A stretch of 15,907 nucleotides of DNA from CAYSPO01 sp964432945 (lineage in GTDB: Bacteria > Bacillota > Clostridia > Tissierellales > Peptoniphilaceae). Positions 6,827 through 14,811 of this stretch are shown here, one piece after another. The stretch spans positions 1 through 15,907 of the forward strand of contig CAYSPO010000030.1 of NCBI GenBank assembly GCA_964432945.1, in the 5' to 3' direction. Under the pieces are notes generated by a model, which was not told where the DNA came from, did not search any database, and was given only the letters and a program-made list of their open reading frames with translations. A program made the position numbers and the translations under genes. Position 1 is the first letter of the stretch. Each line of letters begins with the position of its first letter.

Positions 6827-7586
6827 CCTTAATACCTATAAATAGTTTATTTTTCTTTCTAGTTTCTAGTTTTTCTTTCATATGAATATTTCCAATTTCA
6901 AGAACTTTTTCATGGAGTTTTCTTGAATTTTCTGGACAAACCTTTATACATCTCATACAAGCTATACAAACGTCTTCTTCAGTTGTATTTGCTCTATCTT
7001 TAGGAATTGCCCCTACTGGACATTCATCTGCACATATTCCGCACAAGATACAAGAATTATCTACAAGTGGAGTAATAGTAGAAACAATTAAATCTTTATA
7101 TGGTCTGTCTCCTGGCAATTTTACCCTAGATATTTTCTCAGATAATATTTTTTCTTTAATTTTATCACTAAATTCTGATAATTCTTTTTCATCATCTTCA
7201 TCAGGTCTTCCTGTACCAAAATCTCTGAAAATAGAATGTTCTGTACTTGCTATCACCCCTGCAGTAAGAATAAAGCCTATTTCATCTAATAAATCCCCAA
7301 GCTCTAATAAAGAATCATCTATTCCTCTATTTCCGTAAGCTATTAAGGCAACTGCTTTTGCAGAATTAGCTTTTATTTTAGATAACCTTTCTTTACAAAC
7401 TTCTGGAATTCTTCCACTAAAGGCTGGTATCGCTACTATGTAAACTTCATCTTCTTTACAAGAATAGCTTGTAAAATTTTTATCTCCTATGTCAATAATA
7501 TCTCCTAAGTCAAAAGAACTGAGAAGCATTTTCCCAACCTTTTCTGTACCCCCAGTAGGGCTAAAAACTATTAAATTTCCTTTCAT
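6801..7586 (-). CDS. EFR1-type flavodoxin-ferredoxin fusion
   Basis: This 261-residue cytoplasmic protein has a flavodoxin-like N-terminal domain with the FMN phosphate loop SPTGGTEKV (9-17). The C-terminal part is a two-cluster ferredoxin: C179, C182, C185, C189 and C207, C210, C213, C217. The 'EFR1 family ferrodoxin' proteins of anaerobic Firmicutes share this layout. They are presumed internal electron carriers that join an FMN to two 4Fe-4S clusters; the redox partners are unknown. The start ATG follows a consensus AGGAGG. The gene runs into the response regulator pseudogene with a 26-base overlap, so a redox-linked sensor was once co-translated with it. The last residues, after about 245, lie in the overlap and are probably a loose tail. 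Confidence 0.9.
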   Translation of the reverse strand: MKGNLIVFSPTGGTEKVGKMLLSSFDLGDIIDIGDKNFTSYSCKEDEVYIVAIPAFSGRIPEVCKERLSKIKANSAKAVALIAYGNRGIDDSLLELGDLLDEIGFILTAGVIASTEHSIFRDFGTGRPDEDDEKELSEFSDKIKEKILSEKISRVKLPGDRPYKDLIVSTITPLVDNSCILCGICADECPVGAIPKDRANTTEEDVCIACMRCIKVCPENSRKLHEKVLEIGNIHMKEKLETRKKNKLFIGIKDENISSRR

Positions 7587-7602
7587 ATCAACCTCCTATT
7601 TA

Positions 7603-7630
7603 ATTATATCATTGTTTGTTTTCTATCCAA
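7603..7630 (-). promoter_or_regulatory. Predicted promoter for the EFR1 operon
   Basis: On the minus strand TTGGAT (7625-7630) and TATAAT (7603-7608) are 16 bases apart. Transcription would start roughly 10 bases before the ATG, which leaves a very short leader beginning near the AGGAGG. That shortness lowers confidence. Confidence 0.5.
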
Positions 7631-7658
7631 ATATTTCAATTTTCCTTTTCTTATAAAA

Positions 7659-7687
7659 TTGAAAATATACTGGAAAACTGTTACTAT
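7659..7687 (+). promoter_or_regulatory. Predicted promoter for the YitT-family gene
   Basis: TTGAAA (7659-7664) and TACTAT (7682-7687) have a 17-base spacer. Transcription would begin near 7694, about 22 bases before the chosen start codon. Any reading that begins translation at 7659 would place the start inside this promoter. Confidence 0.6.
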
Positions 7688-7703
7688 GAATACAAATATA
7701 AAT

Positions 7704-7709
7704 AAGGAG
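7704..7709 (+). promoter_or_regulatory. Ribosome binding site that fixes the YitT start
   Basis: AAGGAG lies 6 bases before the ATG at 7716-7718. The longer in-frame reading upstream has no comparable site. Confidence 0.8.
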
Positions 7710-7715
7710 TATGTA

Positions 7716-8600
7716 ATGTCAGACGAAGTGTCCAAAAACCGAAAAACCCGTGATCCCTTTAGTAAAAAAAAGGAATTTTTATTTGTTAACCTAGGAAGTT
7801 TATTAATAGCAGCAGGGGTTTATTTTTTCAAAATACCTAATAACTTAGTAATAGGTGGCGTGTCGGGTATAGCTGTAATACTAAGCCACTTTACTCCTAA
7901 TCTAGATGCAACCCAATATATTTTCATTCTAAACATGGTCTTGTTGATGATTGGTTTTTTCTTTTTCGGAAGAAAATTTGGCTTAAAAACTGTATATGCA
8001 TCTATAATGCTTTCGGTATATATAGAAATTTTTAAACTTTTACCTATTTCCCTTCCTTTAACGGACTCTAGATTTCTTGAGCTTATGTTTGCCATAATTT
8101 TGCCTGGAATTGGTTCTGGACTCCTATTCAATGCAAAAGCATCTTCTGGTGGAACAGATATTGTAGCAATGATAATGAAAAAGTACACAAGACTAGATAT
8201 TGGAAAAGCCTTACTTGCAAGTGATATAATTATTACCCTTTCTACATTTTTCATATATGATGCAGAAATTGCCCTATCTTCTTTATTAGGACTTATGGCA
8301 AAATCAATAATGGTGGACTCTACCCTTGAAAGTGTAAATAGAGTTAAATTGTTCTTTATTATCACCGAAAAAGACGATATAATAATAGAATTTATAGCAA
8401 ATAACTTACATAGAGGGGGTACAAAGCTAGTGGGTAATGGAATTTACTCAGGTATGAGAAAATCTATGATAACAGTAGTTTGTTCAACCCAAGAAGCTGT
8501 TTCCTTGCAGCAGTTTCTTAATGAACAAGATCCAAATGGCTTTGTATCAATAGTAAATACTAGCCAGATAATTGGTCGAGGTTTTCATTACGCAAGTTAA
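7716..8600 (+). CDS. YitT-family membrane protein (DUF161 + DUF2179)
   Basis: With the start at 7716 the protein has 294 residues. A charged cytoplasmic N-terminus (1-20) is followed by about five hydrophobic segments (about 22-38, 45-60, 67-84, 93-110, 121-140 and 165-182). The family motif KASSGGTD is at 141-148. A soluble C-terminal DUF2179 domain runs from about 208 to 290. YitT proteins are widespread in Firmicutes and are suspected transporters; the substrate is not established. The upstream in-frame extension to 7659 is rejected because it covers the promoter, while the chosen ATG has AAGGAG at ideal spacing. It is the only plus-strand gene, divergent from EFR1 and convergent with the CoA-disulfide reductase gene. 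Confidence 0.92.
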   Translation: MSDEVSKNRKTRDPFSKKKEFLFVNLGSLLIAAGVYFFKIPNNLVIGGVSGIAVILSHFTPNLDATQYIFILNMVLLMIGFFFFGRKFGLKTVYASIMLSVYIEIFKLLPISLPLTDSRFLELMFAIILPGIGSGLLFNAKASSGGTDIVAMIMKKYTRLDIGKALLASDIIITLSTFFIYDAEIALSSLLGLMAKSIMVDSTLESVNRVKLFFIITEKDDIIIEFIANNLHRGGTKLVGNGIYSGMRKSMITVVCSTQEAVSLQQFLNEQDPNGFVSIVNTSQIIGRGFHYAS

Positions 8601-8621
8601 ATCTTAATAATTATATAAATA

Positions 8622-8653
8622 AGCCTCTCAAGAATATTCTTGGGAGACTTTTA
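8622..8653. terminator. Bidirectional terminator between convergent genes
   Basis: A 10-base stem with one wobble (8625-8634 with 8637-8646) ends in a T-rich run on the plus strand. It sits between the stop codons of the YitT gene and the convergent CoA-disulfide reductase gene. The U-tract on the minus strand is weaker. Confidence 0.75.
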
Positions 8654-8655
8654 TA

Positions 8656-10311
8656 TTATGCCCTTGTAACTGTATGAGGGAAAACTCCAGTATAAAGTTC
8701 AAAAGCTCCATCTAAATTTTTAACCGTAAAGTCTTTTTGTCTTAAAATCCTCTCAGCAATATATCCTCTTACTCCACTTTGGCAAACTATTATATATCCT
8801 TGATTTTTATCTAATTCATTTATTCTATCTCTAAGCATATCTAGAGGAATATCAACTGAATTATCTAACTTACCAGCTTTTGCTAGTTCATCAGGCTTTC
8901 TAATATCAAGTATCTTCCAACCATCTTCAAGGTATTCATCTAATTCATACCATTGGATATTTTCTGAAATTCCCTCCACAATATTCAAAGCAGCATATCC
9001 TAAAATATTAACCGGATCTTTAGCTGCACCAAAAGGTGGAGAATAAGAAAGTTCTAATTCAGGAAGGTCAGATACCCTTAGCCCTCCCTTAATTGCTGTG
9101 GCAAGAACATCAATTCTCTTATCTATTCCATCAGCACCTATTGCCTGAGCGCCGTAGATTTCTTCTGTTAAAGGATTAAATAAAAGTTTAAGTAAAACAG
9201 GACTTGAGCCAGGATAGTAACTTGCATGACTCTCTGGTTTTACATGAACAACTTCATAATCATATTCGTTATCTAAAAGATATCTTTCATTTAAGCCAGT
9301 AGAACCAGCAACTGTATCAAAAACTCTTACGATAGATGTCCCTATAGAGCCCTTGTTTTCCCTTGAAATTCCAGAAATAACATCGGCAACCTGTCTACCT
9401 TGCCTATTAGCAGGAGAAGCCAAAGCTATCATTGTATCGTCATGTGAAATTTGGTTTTTTACAACTATTGCATCACCTACTGCATAGATATCTTCTATAT
9501 TAGTTTGATAATTATCATCTACTAATATTCCTCCACCTATACCAGTTTTTATCCCAGCTTCTACTGCTATTTCAACATTTGGAACAATTCCAGTAGACAT
9601 AATTATTAAATCAGTGTCTATAGTTTCTCCATTCTCGAGGAGAATTTTTCTTCCCATATTTTCGTAAGCTCTTGCACCTGTTCCAAGATAGACCTTAACT
9701 CCATTATCTTCAAGAGCTTTTTTTATTCCAATTCCCATTTCCTTATCCATAGAAGGAAATATTATTTCGGATTTCTCTACAACTGCCACATCAAGTCCAA
9801 GATTGCTTAAGTTTTCGACCATTTCAAGACCTATAAATCCTGAGCCAACTACCACAGCTTTTTTCACATAATTATCATCTATAAAGTTCTTGATTTTATC
9901 AACATCTGAAACATTTCTAACTGTAAAAACATTATCGGCATCTTCAAGCCCTTTAACCCCTATAACTCTTGCCCTTCCTCCTGGAGCTAAAATTAATTTA
10001 TCATAAGATAGTTCATAAGTTCCATCAGGCCCTTTGACAATAATATTTTTTGCTCTTGTATTTATAGCTGTAGCTTCGCTTTGAATTCTAACGTCTAAGT
10101 TAAATCTAGCTTTTAGACTTTCTGGACTTTGTAAAAACAATGAATCTCTACTCTTTATTTCTCCTCCTACATAATAAGGAAGACCACAATTCGCGTATGA
10201 AACATAAGAATTCTTCTCTATAATAATAATTTCCATATCTTCATTTAATCTTCTAAGCCTGGTTGCAGCACTCATCCCGCCTGCAACACCTCCAACAATA
10301 ACAACTCTCAT
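8656..10311 (-). CDS. CoA-disulfide reductase with C-terminal rhodanese domain
   Basis: This 551-residue flavoprotein begins with the FAD-binding motif GGVAGG (7-12) and the single active-site cysteine motif YANCGLPY (C42) typical of CoA-disulfide reductases and NADH oxidase/peroxidase relatives. A second Rossmann motif VVGSGFIG near 154-161 binds NAD(P)H, and the FAD-binding GDA (IYAVGDA) lies near 274-280. From about 455 on there is a rhodanese domain with the catalytic loop CQSGVR (Cys510). Such fusions reduce CoA disulfide, CoA-persulfide or polysulfide using NAD(P)H, and so take part in thiol homeostasis or sulfur metabolism. The ATG follows a consensus AAGGAGG. It appears to be transcribed alone. 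Which disulfide or persulfide it prefers cannot be read from the sequence. Confidence 0.93.
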   Translation of the reverse strand: MRVVIVGGVAGGMSAATRLRRLNEDMEIIIIEKNSYVSYANCGLPYYVGGEIKSRDSLFLQSPESLKARFNLDVRIQSEATAINTRAKNIIVKGPDGTYELSYDKLILAPGGRARVIGVKGLEDADNVFTVRNVSDVDKIKNFIDDNYVKKAVVVGSGFIGLEMVENLSNLGLDVAVVEKSEIIFPSMDKEMGIGIKKALEDNGVKVYLGTGARAYENMGRKILLENGETIDTDLIIMSTGIVPNVEIAVEAGIKTGIGGGILVDDNYQTNIEDIYAVGDAIVVKNQISHDDTMIALASPANRQGRQVADVISGISRENKGSIGTSIVRVFDTVAGSTGLNERYLLDNEYDYEVVHVKPESHASYYPGSSPVLLKLLFNPLTEEIYGAQAIGADGIDKRIDVLATAIKGGLRVSDLPELELSYSPPFGAAKDPVNILGYAALNIVEGISENIQWYELDEYLEDGWKILDIRKPDELAKAGKLDNSVDIPLDMLRDRINELDKNQGYIIVCQSGVRGYIAERILRQKDFTVKNLDGAFELYTGVFPHTVTRA

Positions 10312-10401
10312 ATATTTTCCTCCTTAAAAAGCATACATATTATTCTAATATTATCTTAATACCCTATTTAAGCTTATTAAAAATATTTATACTAATTTAA
10401 T

Positions 10402-10430
10402 AAAAAAAAGAAACCTGAGAAGGTTTCTTT
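10402..10430 (-). terminator. Rho-independent terminator after the PHP gene
   Basis: A perfect 10-base stem (10407-10416 with 10421-10430) and a 4-base loop are followed on the minus strand by eight Ts. It lies 10 bases beyond the PHP stop codon. Confidence 0.92.
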
Positions 10431-10439
10431 AGGGGGAAT

Positions 10440-11051
10440 TTATCTATAAGCTAGCTGACTAAGATCAACAGCTTCGGTTTTGCTAAATTTTAGTAATTCT
10501 ACTAAATCTTTCATAGTATAGGCATAGTCTTCAAGTTTTGTAGCATGAACTCCTACCCTATCTAAACTGTGAGAGTCTGAAACTCCAATTGGTTTAAATC
10601 CTAAATCATTACAGTACTTATTAGCTATAAAATTTTCTTTTTCTGTACTGTTACCATTAAGAACTTCAACACCAGTTAGATTTTCAATACTTAAAAGATT
10701 TTTTTCTAGTCCTCTATTATTGCATCGAAATGGGTGGCAGGCAAATGTAACTCCTCCACACTCATGAACATAGTTTACAAATTCTTGAGCTGATACTCTT
10801 TCCCTTGGATAATCCTCTATACCAAAGGCTATAATATCACCTTGTAAGGAAAAATATTCAATTCCTGTAAAAATGGGAAAATTAACTTTCTTTGAATAAC
10901 TATCTGCGAATTCTTTAATTCCCATACTGTCATGATCAGTTATTGCTATTGCATCTAAACCAACTTTTTTAGCTATTTGAACTATATCTTCTAGCTTTTG
11001 ATGACTATCGGGTGAATTTCTTTTTTCATGAATATGCAAATCTATTAACAT
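10440..11051 (-). CDS. PHP-domain metal-dependent phosphoesterase
   Basis: This 203-residue protein holds the PHP metal ligands in order: LHIH (H6, H8), ITDHD (D39, H40), GIEY (E65), ACHPF (H106) and SDSH (D159, H161). These bind a trinuclear metal site. Relatives hydrolyse phosphate esters, for example 3',5'-nucleoside bisphosphates, short oligonucleotides or histidinol phosphate. At this length, without an insert domain, the substrate cannot be assigned; it is shorter than the YciV/RNase AM type (about 280 residues). The ATG follows GGGAGG. It has its own promoter and terminator and thus looks monocistronic. Confidence 0.88.
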   Translation of the reverse strand: MLIDLHIHEKRNSPDSHQKLEDIVQIAKKVGLDAIAITDHDSMGIKEFADSYSKKVNFPIFTGIEYFSLQGDIIAFGIEDYPRERVSAQEFVNYVHECGGVTFACHPFRCNNRGLEKNLLSIENLTGVEVLNGNSTEKENFIANKYCNDLGFKPIGVSDSHSLDRVGVHATKLEDYAYTMKDLVELLKFSKTEAVDLSQLAYR

Positions 11052-11075
11052 AATGCCTCCCTTATTTCTGATGTT

Positions 11076-11104
11076 ATTATATTCTTAACTAATATTTAAT
11101 ACAA
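11076..11104 (-). promoter_or_regulatory. Predicted promoter for the PHP gene
   Basis: On the minus strand TTGTAT (11099-11104) and TATAAT (11076-11081) are 17 bases apart. The -10 ends about 24 bases before the start codon. The rest of the 11052-11259 gap is AT-rich, with only a palindromic terminator at its far end. Confidence 0.6.
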
Positions 11105-11224
11105 TCTTAATAAGAAGATTTAATAATATAAGAATAAGATTAGAAGAATAAATATAATACTTGCATTGTAAAAATATCGTTAATTTATATTAAATATGTA
11201 TATATCTTTTACTTATATTTAATA

Positions 11225-11256
11225 AATAACCCTAGCAAGTACTTGCTAGGGTTATT
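11225..11256 (-). terminator. Perfect 32-base palindrome, terminator of the ABC operon
   Basis: The two 16-base arms (11225-11240 and 11241-11256) match exactly, with no bases between them. It ends 4 bases from the permease stop codon. The stem core is GC-richer than its surroundings, but the minus-strand T-tract (TTATTTATT) is interrupted, so it may be a modest terminator. Confidence 0.7.
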
Positions 11257-11259
11257 ATC

Positions 11260-12873
11260 TTATTGTAATTTAAATCTTTTGTGAGCAAATAATCTAACTG
11301 ATATAAAACCAATTATTATATATATCAAAACAAAAATTCCGATTATATAATAAAGTGTATTTCCAATTTCAGAAAATGCCTTTAAAGCATTTATAATTAT
11401 ATAATAAGCAAGTATATTCAATATAGAGTATCCAAAACTCTTTTCTTTAAGCCCTTCTGTAAATGGTTGGAATAAATAATACATAAATAGGTAGTGAAAA
11501 TTAAAGAACATCATGCCTAAAATAGAGAAGACTAGACTTAAAATATAAGCATCTCTATTTGCTCCAATTAGTAATAATATTCCTGAACTTATTAAAATTA
11601 ATACTAATAAGATAGGTAGATTAAATTTAATCATATACTTAAATCTAATTAATATAGATTGTCTTAATATATTTGGCTTTCGATAAAAATTATATTTCAT
11701 TAACCACCTATCCATATTGAAAAAGCATAGTCTTGTAAACCTATCCCCCATATAAATGAATAAGCCTAAAAGAAAACAGATAAGAGGCATGGTGTCTTCT
11801 AAATAGTTTACAAGCTCAGCTTCTTTATATACTCCAGTAAAGCACATAATTAGAATAAGAGTTATTCCTGAAATTGCCACAACTATAGTCCTATTTCTAG
11901 ATGATTTTATAAATGGTCTTTTTAATCTTTTAAAGAAAATTCTATTTATATACTCAATTCCTTTATAATCTGAAGAAACTTCTTCTTTTTCAAATTCTAA
12001 GTCTTCTTCTTTAACCCTATAAGCCTGAGTTTGTAAATCTTCGACTACAACATTAAAATTATCATATCTCATAGTCTTTTTGACTAGTTCATTTATCATA
12101 TTAGACTTGTAAAACTTATATACTGAAAAGCCTAAAAGTAATATATAAATAATTTCCATTGGCTTAGTTGTTAAAAACTTCAGGTCTAGTACAATGAGAT
12201 CCTCTCCTTTGACACTAGGTATAAAAACTGTAAATATCATAAATAAAAGAGGAAGAGACATAAAAAATAAATTTAAAATAAGATAAATCCTATTTCTTTT
12301 CTTCTTTTCTATTAATGACAATTTTGAAAAAGCAAAAACAAAAAATATTCTTGATGCAGATAATAAACATATAAGTGCGAATACATCAAAATAGTTAATA
12401 CCATAGTCCTTTAAAAAATTAGTAAATACAAGTGTGTAAGCAAATAAATCTAACAATATACTCGTAAAAATTTTATTAGAGTAATAATCTTCAGGAACAA
12501 TTCCTATTTGCTTTATCATTAAGTAATCTTCTTTATTTCCATCAAAATACCCAAGTGCTTTATAGGATCCTGCTATCGCCATAATGAAAAGCAGACTCAA
12601 AAAATATTTATAAGAAAACTCATAGCCTACTGCTTGTAAAACCTGGCTAGTAAAAAATTTAGCTAATAGAAAATAAACTAGTTTGAACAACAAACTTTTT
12701 CCAATTTCCACAATAAGTCCTAGAAAAATTAAAATATTCTTTAGAGTTCCTATCTTATATAAAGAATCTGGAATCACCTTTCCTATTAATGGAGTTTTTT
12801 GAAGTAAGTGAATAAATGGATTATATGCACTATAAAAACTATTTTCTAAAAGAATTTTTTTAGACTTCAGCAT
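11260..12873 (-). CDS. ABC transporter permease, ABC-2-like, large
   Basis: This 537-residue protein is very hydrophobic, with about ten to twelve membrane segments in two halves. They are separated by a charged cytoplasmic stretch at about 265-320 that is rich in Glu and Lys (LEFEKEEVSSDYK). I do not recognise a specific family. The two-half layout and the adjacent ATPase suggest an exporter, or a regulator of membrane enzymes like EcsB or the Skf permease. The ATG overlaps the end of the ATPase gene by 14 bases, indicating a coupled pair. There is no obvious substrate gene such as a peptide or bacteriocin precursor next to it, so the cargo is unknown. Confidence 0.75.
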   Translation of the reverse strand: MLKSKKILLENSFYSAYNPFIHLLQKTPLIGKVIPDSLYKIGTLKNILIFLGLIVEIGKSLLFKLVYFLLAKFFTSQVLQAVGYEFSYKYFLSLLFIMAIAGSYKALGYFDGNKEDYLMIKQIGIVPEDYYSNKIFTSILLDLFAYTLVFTNFLKDYGINYFDVFALICLLSASRIFFVFAFSKLSLIEKKKRNRIYLILNLFFMSLPLLFMIFTVFIPSVKGEDLIVLDLKFLTTKPMEIIYILLLGFSVYKFYKSNMINELVKKTMRYDNFNVVVEDLQTQAYRVKEEDLEFEKEEVSSDYKGIEYINRIFFKRLKRPFIKSSRNRTIVVAISGITLILIMCFTGVYKEAELVNYLEDTMPLICFLLGLFIYMGDRFTRLCFFNMDRWLMKYNFYRKPNILRQSILIRFKYMIKFNLPILLVLILISSGILLLIGANRDAYILSLVFSILGMMFFNFHYLFMYYLFQPFTEGLKEKSFGYSILNILAYYIIINALKAFSEIGNTLYYIIGIFVLIYIIIGFISVRLFAHKRFKLQ

Positions 12874-13564
12874 TATGTGTCTCCTTTAATGCTTCTATTA
12901 TCTTTTCTTCAAAATTATCATCTTTCATTAAATTATCTAAAGAGTATAACCGACCTTCATTTAATAAAACAATTTCATCGCATAAATCTTTTGCTAAAGC
13001 CATCATATGTGTTGAAATAATTATGATGTGGTTTTTCTTCATTTCTTTTATAAACTTCTTGATATCTTCTCCACTTACAACATCTACTGCTGTTAAGGGT
13101 TCATCTAGAAGAATAACTTTTGGCCTTTGTATATACATTCCAAGTAAAGAAACCTTGCTTTTCATTCCTGAGGAATAGTTTTTCATAAGCCTATGCCTAT
13201 CTACCTCGTTTATATCTACCATATCGAAGTATTCATCGATAGAATATTCCATCTTATCTTCGTTTATATCTCCAATAAACTTAATATATTCGTAAGCAGT
13301 TAAGAAATCTGGAAGGATATTTTCAGCAAACACCATACCTATATCGTCGAAACTTATAGGCTTTTCTTCTCCATCTTCCTCTAAGAAAAACTCGCCTCCG
13401 TCCTTATCTAGCTCGTTGTAAAGAATATTAAAAAAGGTAGTTTTTCCTGATCCATTTTTACCTAATAAACCATAGATAGTATCACTTTCAAAACTATAAG
13501 TCATATCAGTTAAAACGGGTTTCTTTTTAAAGTTTTTACTTACTTTTTTTACAATTAATTTCAT
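12860..13564 (-). CDS. ABC transporter ATP-binding protein
   Basis: This 234-residue ATPase has Walker A GKNGSGKT (35-42), signature YSSGMK (130-135, a variant of LSGGQ), Walker B VILLDE (150-155), a D-loop LTAVD and the switch His186 in STHMM. The Q-loop region reads IGMVFAEN (76-82 area), with Ala where glutamine is expected. The degenerate signature and Q-loop are common in ABC-2 exporters of Firmicutes but make substrate prediction harder. The start follows TTAGGAGAG. The gene is the first of a two-gene operon with the large permease. It is likely to power export or extraction of a lipid or peptide substrate; this is inference from type only. Confidence 0.88.
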   Translation of the reverse strand: MKLIVKKVSKNFKKKPVLTDMTYSFESDTIYGLLGKNGSGKTTFFNILYNELDKDGGEFFLEEDGEEKPISFDDIGMVFAENILPDFLTAYEYIKFIGDINEDKMEYSIDEYFDMVDINEVDRHRLMKNYSSGMKSKVSLLGMYIQRPKVILLDEPLTAVDVVSGEDIKKFIKEMKKNHIIIISTHMMALAKDLCDEIVLLNEGRLYSLDNLMKDDNFEEKIIEALKETHNAEV

Positions 13565-13626
13565 AGCTCTCCTAACATTTTTAAAATTTTAATAATATAA
13601 GTTTACATCACTTAATTTTCTTTTAC

Positions 13627-13662
13627 AAAAAAATAAGGCTAACCGGATTGAGGGTTAGCCTT
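13627..13662 (-). terminator. Rho-independent terminator after the radical SAM gene
   Basis: A perfect 10-base GC-containing stem (13635-13644 with 13653-13662) and an 8-base loop are followed on the minus strand by about seven Ts. It lies 15 bases past the stop codon. Confidence 0.92.
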
Positions 13663-13676
13663 AAAGATTTTATTTA

Positions 13677-14666
13677 CTAAAAAAATTCACTTGGTCCTTC
13701 TAAAACTTCCCAGCCACATTCCCTATATATCTCTTTACACCTATTAACTGTCCATCCTCTTACAGTTTCTGACTCTGTATCCCTAGGATTAGATCCAACC
13801 TCTGCCCATAGTAGATTGGCTCCTGAGTTAATAGCTAATTGGTTAGGTTCATGGGTGCAGTTTCCTAAAATATCTTTTCCAGTAGCTAATGCAACTGCTC
13901 CAACAATTGTTGCCATTCTCATAAAAGAAAGTTCACCATGTTTACTTAAGATTGAACTAGGAAGACAGGTTCTTCTCATTGCCCCTGAAAATCTTGCTTC
14001 TAAATCTCTTGTAAGCATTGTTTTTTCTACTAATTCTTCAATAGTATGCTCAGGTCCTACAGGCTCTACGCACATACCTAGCATTAATCCAGCTTCTTTT
14101 GCTGCATTTATACTATTTATTCTAGTTTCAATAGAGATATTAGTAAACTCTCCTTCTCCCATCCTAATAGCGTGGTAAATACCATCAAATCCAGCAGCTT
14201 TTAGTTCTTTGGCTTTTACAAGATCAAAATCATCTGTGTTTACAATTAGAGGTACATCAGTTTTCATAGCCTTTTTTACTTCTCTTGCTACATCAAGCAG
14301 TTTCTCAAACTTATATCTTGCAGTTGTCATTATGTAAATTGCATTAGCTCCTTGACCTTCCATAGACAAAATACCTGCTATGATATCTTCAAGTTCTAAT
14401 TCCATGCTTTTATCAAAAACTTTATTGCTTGCTGCAAATGAACAATACTTACAATCTCTTGGGCAAGGGCTTATGTCTATTCCTATTTGACCATGAATTT
14501 CTGCCTTATTGTTTGTAAGTTCGCTAGATATTTTTCTTCCAGCATATTGAATTAGCTTAGCTTCTTCTGAATGATCTTCAGCTGAAAACAACGCTGCTAA
14601 TTCATCCCTATTTATCTTTTCATAGTTTAGGGCTTTTTCTACTATTTCTTGAATTTTTTTATCCAT
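13677..14666 (-). CDS. BioB-like radical SAM enzyme, substrate unknown
   Basis: With the start at 14666 the protein has 329 residues. The radical SAM cluster motif CPRDCKYC holds C68, C72 and C75, inside a TIM-barrel-like body. Later blocks resemble the BioB/HydE/PylB group: LGMCVEPVGPEHT in the middle, RTCLPSS, and a BATS-like C-terminus with AINSGANLLWAEVG. The enzyme would cleave S-adenosylmethionine to a 5'-deoxyadenosyl radical. No biotin, hydrogenase or pyrrolysine genes are nearby, so BioB, HydE or PylB cannot be claimed. The first in-frame ATG (14679-14681) overlaps the GGAGG and is rejected as the start. The gene stands alone between two terminators. Confidence 0.85.
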   Translation of the reverse strand: MDKKIQEIVEKALNYEKINRDELAALFSAEDHSEEAKLIQYAGRKISSELTNNKAEIHGQIGIDISPCPRDCKYCSFAASNKVFDKSMELELEDIIAGILSMEGQGANAIYIMTTARYKFEKLLDVAREVKKAMKTDVPLIVNTDDFDLVKAKELKAAGFDGIYHAIRMGEGEFTNISIETRINSINAAKEAGLMLGMCVEPVGPEHTIEELVEKTMLTRDLEARFSGAMRRTCLPSSILSKHGELSFMRMATIVGAVALATGKDILGNCTHEPNQLAINSGANLLWAEVGSNPRDTESETVRGWTVNRCKEIYRECGWEVLEGPSEFF

Positions 14667-14674
14667 ATATATAT

Positions 14675-14679
14675 CCTCC
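14675..14679 (-). promoter_or_regulatory. Ribosome binding site that fixes the radical SAM start
   Basis: GGAGG lies 8 bases before the ATG at 14664-14666. The earlier ATG overlaps it, so the shorter protein is preferred. Confidence 0.75.
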
Positions 14680-14700
14680 ATTACTATGTATCTTATTTAT

Positions 14701-14720
14701 GATAACATTTATTAGTTATC
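14701..14720. promoter_or_regulatory. Inverted repeat upstream of the radical SAM gene
   Basis: GATAAC (14701-14706) and GTTATC (14715-14720) are exact inverted copies 8 bases apart, about 35 bases before the start codon. The position suits an operator near a promoter, but no clear -35/-10 pair could be fixed around it. Confidence 0.35.
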
Positions 14721-14775
14721 TTTTATATTTACAATATTAATGATTATATAGAATGATTATTATTCTTAATATGAC

Positions 14776-14806
14776 TAAAAAAAGAAAGTCCTTTTATAGA
14801 CTTTCT
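14776..14806 (-). terminator. Rho-independent terminator after the sortase pseudogene
   Basis: An 8-base stem (14783-14790 with 14799-14806) and 8-base loop are followed on the minus strand by seven Ts. Its position 6 bases past the distal TAG at 14812-14814 supports that TAG as the ancestral end of the sortase gene. Confidence 0.85.
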
Positions 14807-14811
14807 AAACA

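Noticed and set aside
7659..7715. Longer N-terminus for the YitT protein
   Set aside because: It would start within the -35 box and lacks a ribosome binding site. The ATG at 7716 has AAGGAG at 6 bases.
7820..8365. Long open frame on the minus strand opposite the YitT gene
   Set aside because: It mirrors the real gene, which has a promoter, ribosome binding site and family motifs. The antisense protein shows no recognisable domain and no start signal.
14667..14681. Five extra residues at the start of the radical SAM protein
   Set aside because: The upstream ATG overlaps the GGAGG used by the next ATG and has no good binding site of its own.
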